A stretch of 64,000 nucleotides of DNA from Stenotrophomonas bentonitica (GCF_013185915.1 NZ_JAAZUH010000002.1:806001-870000), one strand, 5' to 3'. Counted from the first letter of the stretch, positions 31,366-41,800 are shown. The notes: generated by a model not told the origin, from the sequence alone. A program made the numbers and translations.

Positions 31366-31693
31366 AGCCACCTACATCGCCGTCCGCTACGACATGGCGG
31401 ATGAGAACGGCGAAACCCGGCGTCAACGCAACGAGCGTTTCGAGGCCAACTCCCCAGAGCTGGAAGTCCCTGGCGCCATCACCCACGTCTGGGACTGGTT
31501 CTGGCAACTCTCCGGCCGCCGACACAGTGGCCCGGAGGCGTTGACGTTTGCTGACGTTGGGGAATGGAGCCGCCTGCTCCGCATCGAGGTCCTGCCCGAA
31601 GAGGTCCAGATGCTCATGGCGATGGATGACCAGTACCTGCGCGCGGTGCGCGAAGACCAGAAAGCCGCGCGTGAGCGGGCACAGCAGCATTAG
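31319..31693 (+). CDS. T-like extension of the tail chaperone, probably reached by frameshift
   Basis: Frame open from 31319 to the TAG at 31691, +1 relative to G, with the early residues PRSFADLAKQAAEATYIAVR lying before its first ATG (31394), and no ribosome site before that ATG. A +1 slip at TTT-C (31336-31339) or at CCC-G (31327-31330), or an equivalent -2 slip, would give a ~239-residue GT fusion. Lambda uses -1; +1/-2 is less common but known in other phages. End of the chain is charged (EDQKAARERAQQH). Confidence 0.65.
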   Translation, partial: TTDPRSFADLAKQAAEATYIAVRYDMADENGETRRQRNERFEANSPELEVPGAITHVWDWFWQLSGRRHSGPEALTFADVGEWSRLLRIEVLPEEVQMLMAMDDQYLRAVREDQKAARERAQQH

Positions 31694-31707
31694 AACGGGA
31701 GCCCCAG

Positions 31708-34700
31708 ATGGATATCGCCGAGCTTGGCTACAAGGTCGACAGCAGTGGCTTGGTCGAAGGCACGAAGGCCCTGGACGAGAATGCGGCGGCCGCTGATCGC
31801 GCCGGTGGTGCCGCTGACCGTCTGGATCGGGATTTCCAGTCGCTGGCCAGGACGGTGGAACGCTCCTCCAGCGTTCTTGGTGACCGCCTCGGCGGCGCCT
31901 TGGACCGTATCGGCACCGGTACCGGCGCGGTCATTGGGGAGCTGCAGCTTCTCAACCGCACCAATGCGGAGATCCTGGCTTCGCTGGGGGCGCTGGATGG
32001 AAAGCTGGCCAGCACCACCGGGCAAGTGCAGGCCTACGGAGCGGCAGGCGCGGCTGCGGCTTCGTCGACCGCGCAGGTGGCCACTGCCAGCCAGCAGCTG
32101 GAGCAGCAGCTGGCGCAGCAGGAAGCCAGGTTGAAGAGCGTCGCACAGCAGGCGCTGGCGTGGTCCCAGAACAACCAGACGGCCAATGTGTCAGAGCGCG
32201 CTCTTGCTGAGGCAGCGCGTGATGCCGCCTTGGGCATCGACCACAAGGCGCGTGCCATGGCGTCGGCGGGCAGCGAGCAGGAGCGGCTGGCAGCGCGTGC
32301 GAAGGCCCTGCAGGAGGCTGAGGCGCGTACGGCGAACGAGCAGCGGCAGGCAGCAGCGGCTGCCGAGGCCCAGAAGATCAACCTGCAGCAGCTGCTTGGG
32401 CAGATCGACCCGACCGTGGCGGCGCTGAATCGCTTGGCTGCAATGGAGGACCGACTGGAGCGGGCCCACAAGGCTGGTCTGGTAAACGCCAGCGTCTTCG
32501 ACCAGTACCAGACCAAGATCGAAGGAATGCGCACCGCCGTGCTCAACGCGACCAACGCGCAGAACGGCATGGGCATGTCCGCGCGGCAGCTGCAGAACAA
32601 CCTGCGAATGGTGCCCATGCAGGTCACCGACATCGCCACGAGCTTGGCCAGCGGTCAGCCGGCGTGGATGGTGGCCATCCAGCAGGGCGGCCAGCTGAAG
32701 GACCAGTTCGGCGGCATCGGCCCTGCTGCCCGCGCTGTGGGTGGTTACGTAGTGGGCTTGATCAACCCGGTGACGCTGGCTGCCGCTGCGCTGGCGGCGA
32801 TGGCACTGGCCGCAAAGCAGAGCCAGGACCAGCTGTTCCAGTTCCAGAAGGAGCTGATCCTCAGCGGCCAGGGCGCCGTGGTCAGCGTCGACGGCTTCGA
32901 GGCACTGGCCAGCAGCATCGACCGTCTGCAGGGCGTGTCCCGAGGCGGCGCTGTCACCGCGCTCACCGAGACGGCCAAGGCCGGCCGCTTCGCCGGCGAG
33001 CAGTTCGAGCTGGTAGCGGCGGCTGCGGCGCGCATGGAAGCCTCCACCGGTCGTGCCGCGTCGGCCACCGTCAGCGCCTTCCAGTCCATCGCGAAGGATC
33101 CGGTAGAAGGCCTGCTGAAGCTCAACGACGCAGAGCGCTTCCTCACCGCGTCGCAGCTGGCACGCATCACCGCGCTGCAGGAGGAAGGCCGCACCCAGCA
33201 GGCCGCCAACGAGGCGATCCAGCTCTACGCGACGCACCTCGATGAGGTGGCCAACCGCACCGAAGCTGTGATGCCAGGCATGTCGAAGTGGTGGCGGGAT
33301 CTGAAGGACGACATCGGCGGTGCTTGGAGCGCCATCGGCAACGTCACGGGGGCGATCACGGATCTCGCTGGCGAATGGGGCATCCTCGCCCGCCTGCCTC
33401 GTCTCAGCGACATGCTGGGGCTGGGGGCTGTCGGTGGGACCTTGGTCAAGAACTTGGGCTTGCCGTCGCTTACAGAAGCCCTCAACGGCCTTTCCACCCG
33501 CATGCGCGGCATGCCCCGGATGCCCACGCCCATCGACGAGGGCCAGCTCGATCCACAGGCAGCACGTGACTTGGCAGCAGCCAGCCAAGAGCGCGCGAAG
33601 GCGGAGCAGAGTGCGTCCGAGGCTATCAACGCCCAGCTCGCCGGGCTCGACCGCGCCACCGCCAAGGAAGCGGCGCGGCTCAAGATCATTGCCCAGTACA
33701 ACCAGCTGGCCGACAACGACGCGCGGCACTTCGATGGCTCCATGCAGCGCCTCATCGCCAAGGCGGAGGCCAGCATCGACAAGCAGTTCAACCGGGCCGC
33801 AGGCGTCGGCAAGCGGAATGCGGACGACACCGCCGCCCAGACCCTGCTCGCGAACGCACAGCGCCAGATCGAAGCGAACAAGCAGCTGGTCGACACCGGG
33901 GTGAAGGTCAGCGAGAGCGAGCGCCTGGCGGCCAAGATCAAGCAGGAGCTGGACGACAAGACCAACACCATGACGGCTTCCACCCGCGCACTGCTGGTGG
34001 GCGAGCGGGAGCAGCTGCTGACCTCCGGCCAGAAGGCCGCCGCCTTCGAGAAGGAGCGGCAGGCGACCGAGGCCCTCGCCCGTCAGCAGGCCATCCTCAA
34101 CCAGGCAAGCAGTAACCGCGATCGCGCCAACGAGCTGGACCTGATGGGCATGGGCCGCGGCGGTGATGCGGTGGCGATGCTGCGCCGGCAGCTGGACATC
34201 CAGCGCGAGTACCAGGACGAGCTGAAGCGGCTGGGCAGTCGGGACGTGGCCAAGGACAAGGAGACCTGGGACCTGATGGCGGCCAACGCCGCGTCCTACC
34301 GCGATCAGGAGCTGGCCAAGGAGCGGACGTTCCAAGAGGCGCGGCTGGCCATGCTCGGCGACTGGCGCGCGGGCGCACATCGGGCGTGGGAGGACTACGC
34401 CTTCGCCGCCAACAACGCAATGGAGAACGCCAGCACGTTGATGAACACCGCGCTCTCGGGGTGGGAGGACGCTTGGGTGCAGTTCACCAAGACCGGGAAG
34501 CTGTCGTTCAAGGACCTGGCCAACTCCATCGTGGCCGACCTGGCCCGAATCGCGGCCAAGCAGGCGGCCGTCGGCATCATCAACGCAGTGGCCAGCGCAT
34601 GGACCGGTGGCGGTGGTGCGTACACCGGCGACGGCACCGGGGCAGGCTCCCTCGGCGGCTTCGGCAACAACATGCCGAACTTCGGTGGCGGCCGGGCGAA

Positions 34701-35046
34701 CGGCGGTCCCGTGCGCGGTTCGACGCTGTACGAGGTGGGCGAGGGTGGCCGGCCGGAGCTGTTCGACGATGGCAGTGGCCGCACCTACCTCATTCCTGGC
34801 AACGACGGCAGGGTGATCCCTGCAGCGCCGGCAGCGGGCGGCTCCGGCGGCGGTGGTGGTGCGGCCAACGTGAACGTTCAGGTCATCGTCAACAGCGATG
34901 GCACCACCGAAACCACTGCAGATACTTCGCTGATGCAGCAGTTCGGCAGGGAGCTTGGCCAGTTCGTAGAGACCAAGTACCGGCAGCTGCAGCTGAAGGA
35001 CATGCGCCCTGGCGGCGCCCTGTACGCCATGGGGGCGGGCCGATGA
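31708..35046 (+). CDS. Tape measure protein (lambda H-like)
   Basis: 1112 residues. The N-terminus is a long Ala/Gln/Glu-rich coiled-coil (~1-240); two hydrophobic helical stretches lie near ~335-370 (YVVGLINPVTLAAAALAAMA). The C-terminal region (KLSFKDLANSIVADLARIA, AVGIINAVASAW) plus the Gly-rich tail (GGRANGGPVRGSTLYEVGE) match lambda H-type minor tail proteins. It sets tail length; by the usual ~1.5 angstrom per residue, the tail would be near 165 nm, an estimate only. Minus-strand ORFs over it are shadows. Confidence 0.92.
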   Translation: MDIAELGYKVDSSGLVEGTKALDENAAAADRAGGAADRLDRDFQSLARTVERSSSVLGDRLGGALDRIGTGTGAVIGELQLLNRTNAEILASLGALDGKLASTTGQVQAYGAAGAAAASSTAQVATASQQLEQQLAQQEARLKSVAQQALAWSQNNQTANVSERALAEAARDAALGIDHKARAMASAGSEQERLAARAKALQEAEARTANEQRQAAAAAEAQKINLQQLLGQIDPTVAALNRLAAMEDRLERAHKAGLVNASVFDQYQTKIEGMRTAVLNATNAQNGMGMSARQLQNNLRMVPMQVTDIATSLASGQPAWMVAIQQGGQLKDQFGGIGPAARAVGGYVVGLINPVTLAAAALAAMALAAKQSQDQLFQFQKELILSGQGAVVSVDGFEALASSIDRLQGVSRGGAVTALTETAKAGRFAGEQFELVAAAAARMEASTGRAASATVSAFQSIAKDPVEGLLKLNDAERFLTASQLARITALQEEGRTQQAANEAIQLYATHLDEVANRTEAVMPGMSKWWRDLKDDIGGAWSAIGNVTGAITDLAGEWGILARLPRLSDMLGLGAVGGTLVKNLGLPSLTEALNGLSTRMRGMPRMPTPIDEGQLDPQAARDLAAASQERAKAEQSASEAINAQLAGLDRATAKEAARLKIIAQYNQLADNDARHFDGSMQRLIAKAEASIDKQFNRAAGVGKRNADDTAAQTLLANAQRQIEANKQLVDTGVKVSESERLAAKIKQELDDKTNTMTASTRALLVGEREQLLTSGQKAAAFEKERQATEALARQQAILNQASSNRDRANELDLMGMGRGGDAVAMLRRQLDIQREYQDELKRLGSRDVAKDKETWDLMAANAASYRDQELAKERTFQEARLAMLGDWRAGAHRAWEDYAFAANNAMENASTLMNTALSGWEDAWVQFTKTGKLSFKDLANSIVADLARIAAKQAAVGIINAVASAWTGGGGAYTGDGTGAGSLGGFGNNMPNFGGGRANGGPVRGSTLYEVGEGGRPELFDDGSGRTYLIPGNDGRVIPAAPAAGGSGGGGGAANVNVQVIVNSDGTTETTADTSLMQQFGRELGQFVETKYRQLQLKDMRPGGALYAMGAGR

Positions 35047-35372
35047 CCGACACATTCATCTGGAAGCCCACCAGCAGCGGCGCAGCAACAGCGAACGCGG
35101 CGGTGCGCAAGGCGGCCTTCGGCGACGGCTACACCCAAAGAGCGAAGGATGGAATCAATGCGCGAAGCCGCAGTTACCAGCTGACGTTCACCGGCGCTAA
35201 GGAGCGCATCGACGCGATCATCGAGTTCCTGGACGCGCACATCGGCCAGTCGTTCTTCTGGACCGGTCCGCGCGGCACCGCGCTCTACACCTGCGATACC
35301 CACAACGAACCACTTCCCAACGGGCTGACGCACACCGTCACCGCCACGTTCGAACAGACATTCCAGCCGTAA
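35043..35372 (+). CDS. Minor tail protein M-like
   Basis: 109 residues from ATG 35043 (ATGA overlap with the tape measure). FGDGYTQRAKDGINARSRSY and IEFLDAHIGQSFFWTGP match the lambda M family of tail-tip assembly proteins. In lambda it would be followed directly by L; here two extra genes intervene. Confidence 0.82.
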   Translation: MTDTFIWKPTSSGAATANAAVRKAAFGDGYTQRAKDGINARSRSYQLTFTGAKERIDAIIEFLDAHIGQSFFWTGPRGTALYTCDTHNEPLPNGLTHTVTATFEQTFQP

Positions 35373-35381
35373 GGACTTCCC

Positions 35382-36011
35382 ATGTCCCGCCAAATCATTG
35401 ATACCACCACCAACAACGGGACCTACACGGGAGACCCGGCGAAAACGGCCTTCAACAAGGCAAACGACAACTTCGAAGAGCTGTACCAGCGTATGGAAGG
35501 CATGATCGTAGGGAATTACGCCAACAGGCCTGATCCAGCTACGGTCTTCGGCCGCGAGTACTACGCCATCGACGTGAAGGAACGTTATACGCCTGCATAT
35601 GGCGGGTGGTTGCTGCTCCCGTCGGGGGGCACGGAACTTGGCTTCGCACAAATCTCCAGCAATTTCACCACCACTGCCGTAGTGGACGTCCCAGGGCTGA
35701 CGGTCACCGTAAAGGTCGGCGAGAACCCGGTCGTCGTTACTTGGGGCGGCACCACCCAGTCAGCCAACGAGTACTACGTGCTGACGCTCTGGGTGGACAA
35801 CGTCAACGTTAGTCAGATTCTGTTCCGGGGCACCTCCGTCCCAGAGGCGAACGGCAGCTTCATTAACGGCATGCGGGAGTTTCGTGTCGCTGGCCTCACG
35901 CCCGGCCAGATGCACACGTTCAAAGTGCAGTTCGGAAGCGTTGGCAGCACTCCCGCGACCCTATATGGGCTGCCCACCGACAAGGCCTTCATCCACGTGA
36001 GAACCTGCTGA
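35382..36011 (+). CDS. Fibre-like virion protein inserted in the tail-tip module
   Basis: 209 residues. The N-terminus TGDPAKTAFNKANDNFEELY is a short motif common at the start of phage fibre proteins, thought to attach them to the tail. The rest is beta-sandwich-like with alternating strands (TAVVDVPGLTVTVKVGEN, YYVLTLWVDNVNVSQILF). Its TGA overlaps the ATG of the hydrolase that follows, so the two form one cassette. Probably a side fibre or carbohydrate-binding protein; inference. Confidence 0.65.
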   Translation: MSRQIIDTTTNNGTYTGDPAKTAFNKANDNFEELYQRMEGMIVGNYANRPDPATVFGREYYAIDVKERYTPAYGGWLLLPSGGTELGFAQISSNFTTTAVVDVPGLTVTVKVGENPVVVTWGGTTQSANEYYVLTLWVDNVNVSQILFRGTSVPEANGSFINGMREFRVAGLTPGQMHTFKVQFGSVGSTPATLYGLPTDKAFIHVRTC

Positions 36012-36739
36012 TGCATACCGATACCGCAGTTGGGCGCTATTTCGGCGGCGAACGAGACGTTGTTTGTAGACCACGTGCCAACGGACCGACCCGTCCAGGC
36101 GTGCTGATGGTGCATGGGGCTGAGGCGGGTGACGGGGCAATCGATTGGATGGGAATAAAAGCCAGGTGGCCGCTGTTCCACGCTGTCACCGATGCGGGTT
36201 ACGTGATGGTCAGCGCTGACCTCGGTGGGTCCCGCACGTGGGGCAACGGGACCGCGATGAATCGAATCACGGACGCGGTCAGCTACCTTCACTCGCTCTC
36301 GGGTGTCGCGCCCGGGCCGGTCTACCTAGCCTGCCAGTCGATGGGCGGTCTGAATGGCCTGATTTGGGCGTCGAGAAACAAAAGCAGTGTCCGGGCTTTA
36401 TCGGCAACCATTCCCGTTATCAACCTGACCGACGTCAGGGACAACAGTGCCTACCAAGCGACGATTGACGCTGCATACGCCGGTGGCTATTCACAGGCAG
36501 TCTACGGGGCCGCGCATAACCCGCTCACGCTTGCGCAGTCAGGTGCGCTCAACGACGTGCCGATCAAGCTGTGGTACGGCGACTCCGACACGTTGTGCAA
36601 GCCTCAGTTTGCACAGCAATTTGCGCTGAGCTGCAACAACTGCGAGGCGGTCAGCTTGAGTGGCGGGCACGAAGAGAGCACGTTTGCGAACTTTGATGAG
36701 CAACAGGTCGTCCAGTTCTACCGGGAGCATGAAGGGTGA
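36011..36739 (+). CDS. Alpha/beta hydrolase encoded in the tail module
   Basis: 242 residues. The fold is shown by LMVHG (oxyanion strand, ~32-36), the nucleophile elbow ACQSMGGLNG (Ser110), the acid in YGDSDTLC (Asp191 or Asp193) and the His in LSGGHEES (His220). No signal peptide. Coupled to the fibre-like gene upstream and, by GTGA, to gene L downstream, so it is likely made late and may be a virion enzyme that removes acyl groups from cell-surface sugars. Substrate unknown. Confidence 0.75.
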   Translation: MHTDTAVGRYFGGERDVVCRPRANGPTRPGVLMVHGAEAGDGAIDWMGIKARWPLFHAVTDAGYVMVSADLGGSRTWGNGTAMNRITDAVSYLHSLSGVAPGPVYLACQSMGGLNGLIWASRNKSSVRALSATIPVINLTDVRDNSAYQATIDAAYAGGYSQAVYGAAHNPLTLAQSGALNDVPIKLWYGDSDTLCKPQFAQQFALSCNNCEAVSLSGGHEESTFANFDEQQVVQFYREHEG

Positions 36740-37431
36740 TCACTGCAGACGCCCAACAGCTGGAGCCGGGCGGACGAGTGACGGTTTATGAGCTGGACGC
36801 GAGTAGCTTCGGCGCTGACCAGCTATTCTTCCACCAGCACCTACAGACCGGCGTGATCTGGTGGCAGGGGCAGGAGTACGGGGCTTGGCCCATCGAGGCC
36901 ACGGGCTTCGAGCGCACCAGCGATCAGCCGCCGAACCCGCGCCTGCGCGTGAGCAATATAGATGGCCGCATCGGCGCCCTCTGCCTTCTCTTCGACGACC
37001 TGGTCGGGGCGCGGCTCATCCGCCGGCAGACGCTGGTGAAATACTTGGACGCGGCGAACTTCCCTGGCGGCAACCCTACTGCGGATCCGGAAGAGCACTT
37101 CCTTGACGAGATCTGGTACATCGAGCGGAAGGTGTCGGAGGACTTCGAGACCATCGAGTTCGAGCTGACCACCGCGATCGACCTCAATGGCGAGCAGCTG
37201 CCGGGTCGCCAGATCATCGCCGGGATGTGCGGTTGGATCATCCGTGGCGGCTATCGCGGTCCCTACTGCGGGTACAACGGGCCGGCCGTGGCCGATGCCG
37301 ACGATAACCCGACGGACGACCCTGCGCTCGACCAGTGCGGGGGCAGGGTGCGGAGCTGCAAGTTGCGGTACGGGGAAACCGAGCCGCTCCCCTACGGCGG
37401 AATGCCGGCGGCCGGCCTGCTCCGAACCTGA
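36736..37431 (+). CDS. Minor tail protein L-like (four-Cys, Fe-S type)
   Basis: 231 residues from the GTG at 36736. N-terminal LEPGGRVTVYELDASSFGA, and in the C-terminal part four Cys (GMCGW, GPYCGYNG, LDQCGG, RSCKL) in the spacing of the iron-sulfur cluster of lambda L. Part of the tail-tip complex beneath J. Followed by a terminator before K. Confidence 0.82.
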   Translation: MITADAQQLEPGGRVTVYELDASSFGADQLFFHQHLQTGVIWWQGQEYGAWPIEATGFERTSDQPPNPRLRVSNIDGRIGALCLLFDDLVGARLIRRQTLVKYLDAANFPGGNPTADPEEHFLDEIWYIERKVSEDFETIEFELTTAIDLNGEQLPGRQIIAGMCGWIIRGGYRGPYCGYNGPAVADADDNPTDDPALDQCGGRVRSCKLRYGETEPLPYGGMPAAGLLRT

Positions 37432-37474
37432 TCTCCTGCACCCCCTGCATATCTCCGCTGCACCTGCAGCGCCG

Positions 37475-37496
37475 GCCCGCCTTGCGCGGGCTTTTT
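37475..37496 (+). terminator. Terminator between L and K
   Basis: 6-bp stem GCCCGC/GCGGGC with loop CTTGC followed by TTTTT. An unusual site for a terminator, within the tail-tip operon, which again implies antitermination during late transcription. Confidence 0.75.
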
Positions 37497-37509
37497 CAAT
37501 TGGTGACCC

Positions 37510-38250
37510 ATGCAACAGAGCACCCTGTTGGCAATGCAGGCACACGCCGTGGCCGAATACCCCCGCGAATGCTGCGGACTGGTGGTGGCCACCTCGAATG
37601 GCGAGACATACGTCCCGTGCCGCAACCTGGCCGAAACGCCCAGCGAGCACTTCCGTCTCCCGGCCGATGACTACGCTGCGGCCGAAGACCTGGGCGAAGT
37701 CCTGGCGGTCGTGCACAGCCACCCGAACGCCGTGGCCACGCCGTCGGACGCCGACCGCACCATGTGCGAAGCCAGCGGCCTGCGTTGGCACATCCTGAGC
37801 GTCGGACTGGACGATCACGGTGCGCCCGCAGCGGCGGACCTGCAGTCGATCGAGCCCAACGGTTACTTGGCCCCATTGGTCGGTAGGCAGTTCGTGCATG
37901 GCGTTCTGGACTGCTACACCCTTGTGCGCGACTTCTATGCCCGCGAGCTGGGCGTCCGGCTGAACCAGTACGAACGCCAGGACGACTGGTGGAACAAGGG
38001 CCAGGACCTCTACAGCATGGACCGGCTGCTGGCCGAGGGCTTCCAGCCGATCACCGGTGAGCTGCAGCGCGGCGACATGATCCTGATGCAGATCCGTTCC
38101 GCCGTGCCGAACCACGCCGGCGTCTATCTGGGGGATGGCCAGATGCTGCACCACATGCACGGCCGCCTCTCGGAGAGGGTGCCGTACGGCGGCATGTGGG
38201 CTGAGCGAACCCGCTACATCGTCCGCCACCGTGAGGTGCGCCATGACTGA
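37510..38250 (+). CDS. Tail-tip peptidase K-like (JAMM + NlpC/P60)
   Basis: 246 residues, two domains. Residues ~5-110: JAMM/MPN metalloprotease with Glu in EYPRECCG and HSHP..TPSDAD metal motif (~70-82). Residues ~125-245: NlpC/P60 with Cys in LDCYTLVRDFY and His in VPNHAGVYLG. In lambda-like phages this protein matures the tail tip and may cut cell-wall peptides. Confidence 0.88.
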   Translation: MQQSTLLAMQAHAVAEYPRECCGLVVATSNGETYVPCRNLAETPSEHFRLPADDYAAAEDLGEVLAVVHSHPNAVATPSDADRTMCEASGLRWHILSVGLDDHGAPAAADLQSIEPNGYLAPLVGRQFVHGVLDCYTLVRDFYARELGVRLNQYERQDDWWNKGQDLYSMDRLLAEGFQPITGELQRGDMILMQIRSAVPNHAGVYLGDGQMLHHMHGRLSERVPYGGMWAERTRYIVRHREVRHD

Positions 38251-38845
38251 GCGCGTGCGTACCGTGATCCTGTCCGGCCCCTTGGGCCGCGAGTTCGGGC
38301 GGGAGTTCCGGCTGGCGGTGAACAGCCCTGCAGAGGCCGTGCGCGCGCTCTGCATCATGGTGCCTGGCTTTCAGAAGTTCCTCGCGACAGCCAAGCAAAA
38401 GGGGCTTGAGTTCGCCGTGTTCATCGGGCGGCAGAACCTCAGCGTACAGCAGCTGCATGATCCGCCCGGCGGTGACGTGATTCGCATCGCGCCGGTCTTG
38501 GTCGGCGCAAAGCGCGGCGGAGTGCTGCAGACCATCGTAGGCGTCGTACTCATCGTGGTCGGCGTGGTCCTCAATCTCTACACCGGCGTGAGCGGCACGC
38601 CCTTCATCAACCTCGGAATCAGCATGGTGGCGGGTGGCATCGTCCAGATGCTGTCGCCCCAGCCAAAGGGCCTGGGCGCCAAGGACAGCGCCGAGAACGC
38701 GCCGAGCTACAGCATGAACGGTACGGTCAACACCCAGGCGCAGGGCAACCCGGTGCCACTGGCATATGGTGGGCACGATACGAAGGGCATGCTCATTGGT
38801 TCTGCTGTCATCAGCGGCGGCATCTTGGCAGAGGATCAGCAATGA
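38243..38845 (+). CDS. Tail assembly protein I-like
   Basis: 200 residues overlapping K by 8 bases and J by 4. N-terminal ubiquitin-like part (VILSGPLGREFGREFRLAV), then two hydrophobic segments (TIVGVVLIVVGVVLNLYTGV; FINLGISMVAGGIVQML) and a Gly/Asn-rich tail (NPVPLAYGG), the pattern of lambda I. Needed for tip assembly, probably not in the finished virion. Confidence 0.8.
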   Translation: MTERVRTVILSGPLGREFGREFRLAVNSPAEAVRALCIMVPGFQKFLATAKQKGLEFAVFIGRQNLSVQQLHDPPGGDVIRIAPVLVGAKRGGVLQTIVGVVLIVVGVVLNLYTGVSGTPFINLGISMVAGGIVQMLSPQPKGLGAKDSAENAPSYSMNGTVNTQAQGNPVPLAYGGHDTKGMLIGSAVISGGILAEDQQ

Positions 38846-41800
38846 ACCTTGCTGCGGCCTATCACTTCCCCGGCACCGAGCTGGCCCTGACGACCGCGTG
38901 CCGGGAGATTATCGGCGCAGGCGGGAAGAGCGGGAGCAACGCTCGTACGCCTGTCGAGACCCCGGATAGCCTCCGCTCCATTGCGCGCGCACGCATCTTG
39001 GACCTGCTCTCGGAGGGCGAACTGCGCGGCTTGGTTGCCGGCAACCAATCGGTTTACCTGGACCAGGTCCCGGTCCAGAACGCCGATGGCTCGCTCAACT
39101 TCGAAGCTGTGCGCCTGGACACACGATCTGGCACGCAGGACCAGGAGCACATCGCCGGCTTCCCGTCGGTGGAGAACGAGATTGCGGTCAACGTCGAACT
39201 GCGCAGCGACAACCCTGTCGTGCGTACCGCAAGTGGCTCTGACCTCTCGGCTGTGCGCCTTCGCTTCGGCATTCCCGCTCTGCAGAAGGCCAACACCGAG
39301 AACGGCGATACCAACGGGTACTCCATTACCTACGCCGTGGATCTCGCCGTCGATGGCGGCGCGTACGGCAACGTGCTGGTGGACACCATCACTGGCAAGA
39401 CCACGACCCAGTACGAGCGCAGCGTTCGAATCGACCTGCCCGAGGGCTCGCAGTGGCAGATCCGAATCCGGAGGCTGACGCCCAACGCCAATAGCTCGAC
39501 CGTCGCCGACACCATGAACGTCCTGTCGATGACCGAGGTTATCGATGCCAAGCTCCGCTACCCCAACTGCGCGCTGGTGGCCATCGAGGTCGACGCCAGC
39601 CAGTTCCAGAACATCCCGACGCGCGCGTACCGGGTCTGGGGCCGAATCGTTCGAGTCCCAAGCAATTACGACCCGATCACCCGCACCTATTCCGGGGTGT
39701 GGGATGGCACCTTCAAGCCAGGCTGGACCAACAACCCTGCTTGGGCATTCTTCGACATCGTGACCATGGATCGGTTCGGCCTCGGCCACCGGATCTCAAT
39801 GGACCTGGTGGACAAGTGGCGCCTATACCAGATCGCCCAGTACTGCGACCAGTTGGTCAGCGACGGCCAAGGCAACATGGAGCCGCGCTTCACCTGCAGC
39901 CTGTATATGCAGACCCGTGCGGATGCCTACAAGGTCCTGCAGGACATGGCGTCCATGTTCCGGGGCATCAGCTTCTACGCCGCCGGACAGGTGATGGCTT
40001 CGGCCGACATGCCTGCGGACCCCGTCTTCACCTATAGCCAAGCCAACGTTATCGACGGCCGCTTCGTGTACGAAGGGACTGGCCGCAAGGCCAGGCACAC
40101 CGCAGCTCTGGTGTCCTGGACCGACCCTGACGACTTCGGGCGACAGAAGGTCGAGACGGTGCAGTACCTGCCGGGTGTCCAGCGCTACGGCATCCAGCAG
40201 ACCGAAGTCACGGCCATCGGCTGTCATTCCCGCTCGCAGGCGCAGCGCGTCGGCAACCACATCCTCTACACCGAGAACCTCGAAACGGAAACGGTGTCGT
40301 TCGGCGTCGGGCTGGACGTGCTCAACTGCATGCCGGGCGACATTATCCAGGTGGCGGACCCCAAGCGAGCGGGGAGGCGAAATGCCGGCCGCATCAAGAG
40401 CGCGGGTCCCGACACGCTGGTCCTGGACAAACTGCCAGAGGTGATCGGCCCAGGCGACACGCTGCGCGCCACGCTGCCGAGCGGGCGCACTGAAGCGAGG
40501 ACCGTAGAGCAGGTCGTGGGCAACACGGTGACCGTAACTGCTCCTTGGAGCGCGGTGCCCGTTGCCCAGTCCATCTGGTCGCTCGAGAGCAGCGAGCTGG
40601 TCTTGCAGCAGTTCCGCGTACTGGCCATCAGCGAGAACCCAATCAACGAGGAAGGGGGCATCACCTATCGCGTGACGGCCCTGAAGCACGTGCCCGGGAA
40701 GTACGCCGCGATCGACGACGGCACCCGCCTGGACCAGCTGCCGGTCAGCATCATTCCGCCGAGCGTCCAGACGCCGCCGACCAACGTGCACCTGAGCGCC
40801 CACTCGGTGATCGACCAAGGCATGGCCACGCACGTTCTGACCATTGCGTGGGATGCCGCGCCCAATGCGATCGCATACGACGTGGAATGGCGGCGCAACG
40901 ATCTGGACTGGGTCCGGGCGGGGCGCGTTTCCAGCGCCAGCATCGAAATCCGTGGCATCTACACCGGCAACTACATCGCCCGGGTGCGCTCGGTCAACGC
41001 GCTCAACGCTGTGTCGCTCCCCGCGATGAGCGCCCTCACGCTGATCGAGGGAAAGACCACGCCGCCGCCGGCGGTCACGTCGCTGTCCACCACCAGCCTC
41101 GTGTTTGCCATTGGGCTCGAGTGGGGGTTCCCGCCAGGCGCGACCGACACGCAGCGCACCGAGATCTGGTACGGCCCTTCACCGAATCTTGCATCGCCGT
41201 CCACAATCAAGCTCGGCGACTTCGCCTATCCGCAGAGCAAGCACGAGATCAATGGCCTTGCCGCCGGCACTCGGTTCTTCTTCTGGGCCAGGCTGGTGGA
41301 TCGGTCGGGCAACGTGGGGCCTTGGTATCCGGGGGAACTCTCGGCAGGTGTGATGGGCGAGGCCAGCACCGACCAAACCGAGTACGACGAGTACTTCTCG
41401 GGCCGCATTAGCGAGAGTGCGCTGGGACAGGACCTCCTTACCAAGATCGACTCGATCGATCAGATTGTTCCGCTGATCTGGGACCCCGACGCAACCTATG
41501 AGCCTGGCCAGACGGTCATCTATGCCGGCCATATATGGTCCTGGCAGGGCACGGACCCGGGCAACGAAGAGCCGCCTGGAACCCAGTGGCTGGACGTCGG
41601 TGACGCTATATCGGAGGCTGGAGCGCTTGTAGGCCGCGTCGACCAGATCGAGCTGGAGATCACCAACATCGATGGCGAGGTTAATGCGCAGGGGCAGAAG
41701 CTTGATGGCCTCTTCGTACAGCTCGACGTCGATGCGGCGGGGGACACCGACTGGGGTGCAGGCGATACCGATGTCTACGCCGGGACGATCACCATCCAAT

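Noticed and set aside
32191..35055. 954-codon minus-strand ORF opposite the tape measure gene
   Set aside because: It mirrors a long, well-supported plus-strand gene in high-GC DNA, has shadow composition (His/Arg/Leu-rich) and no ribosome site or motif.
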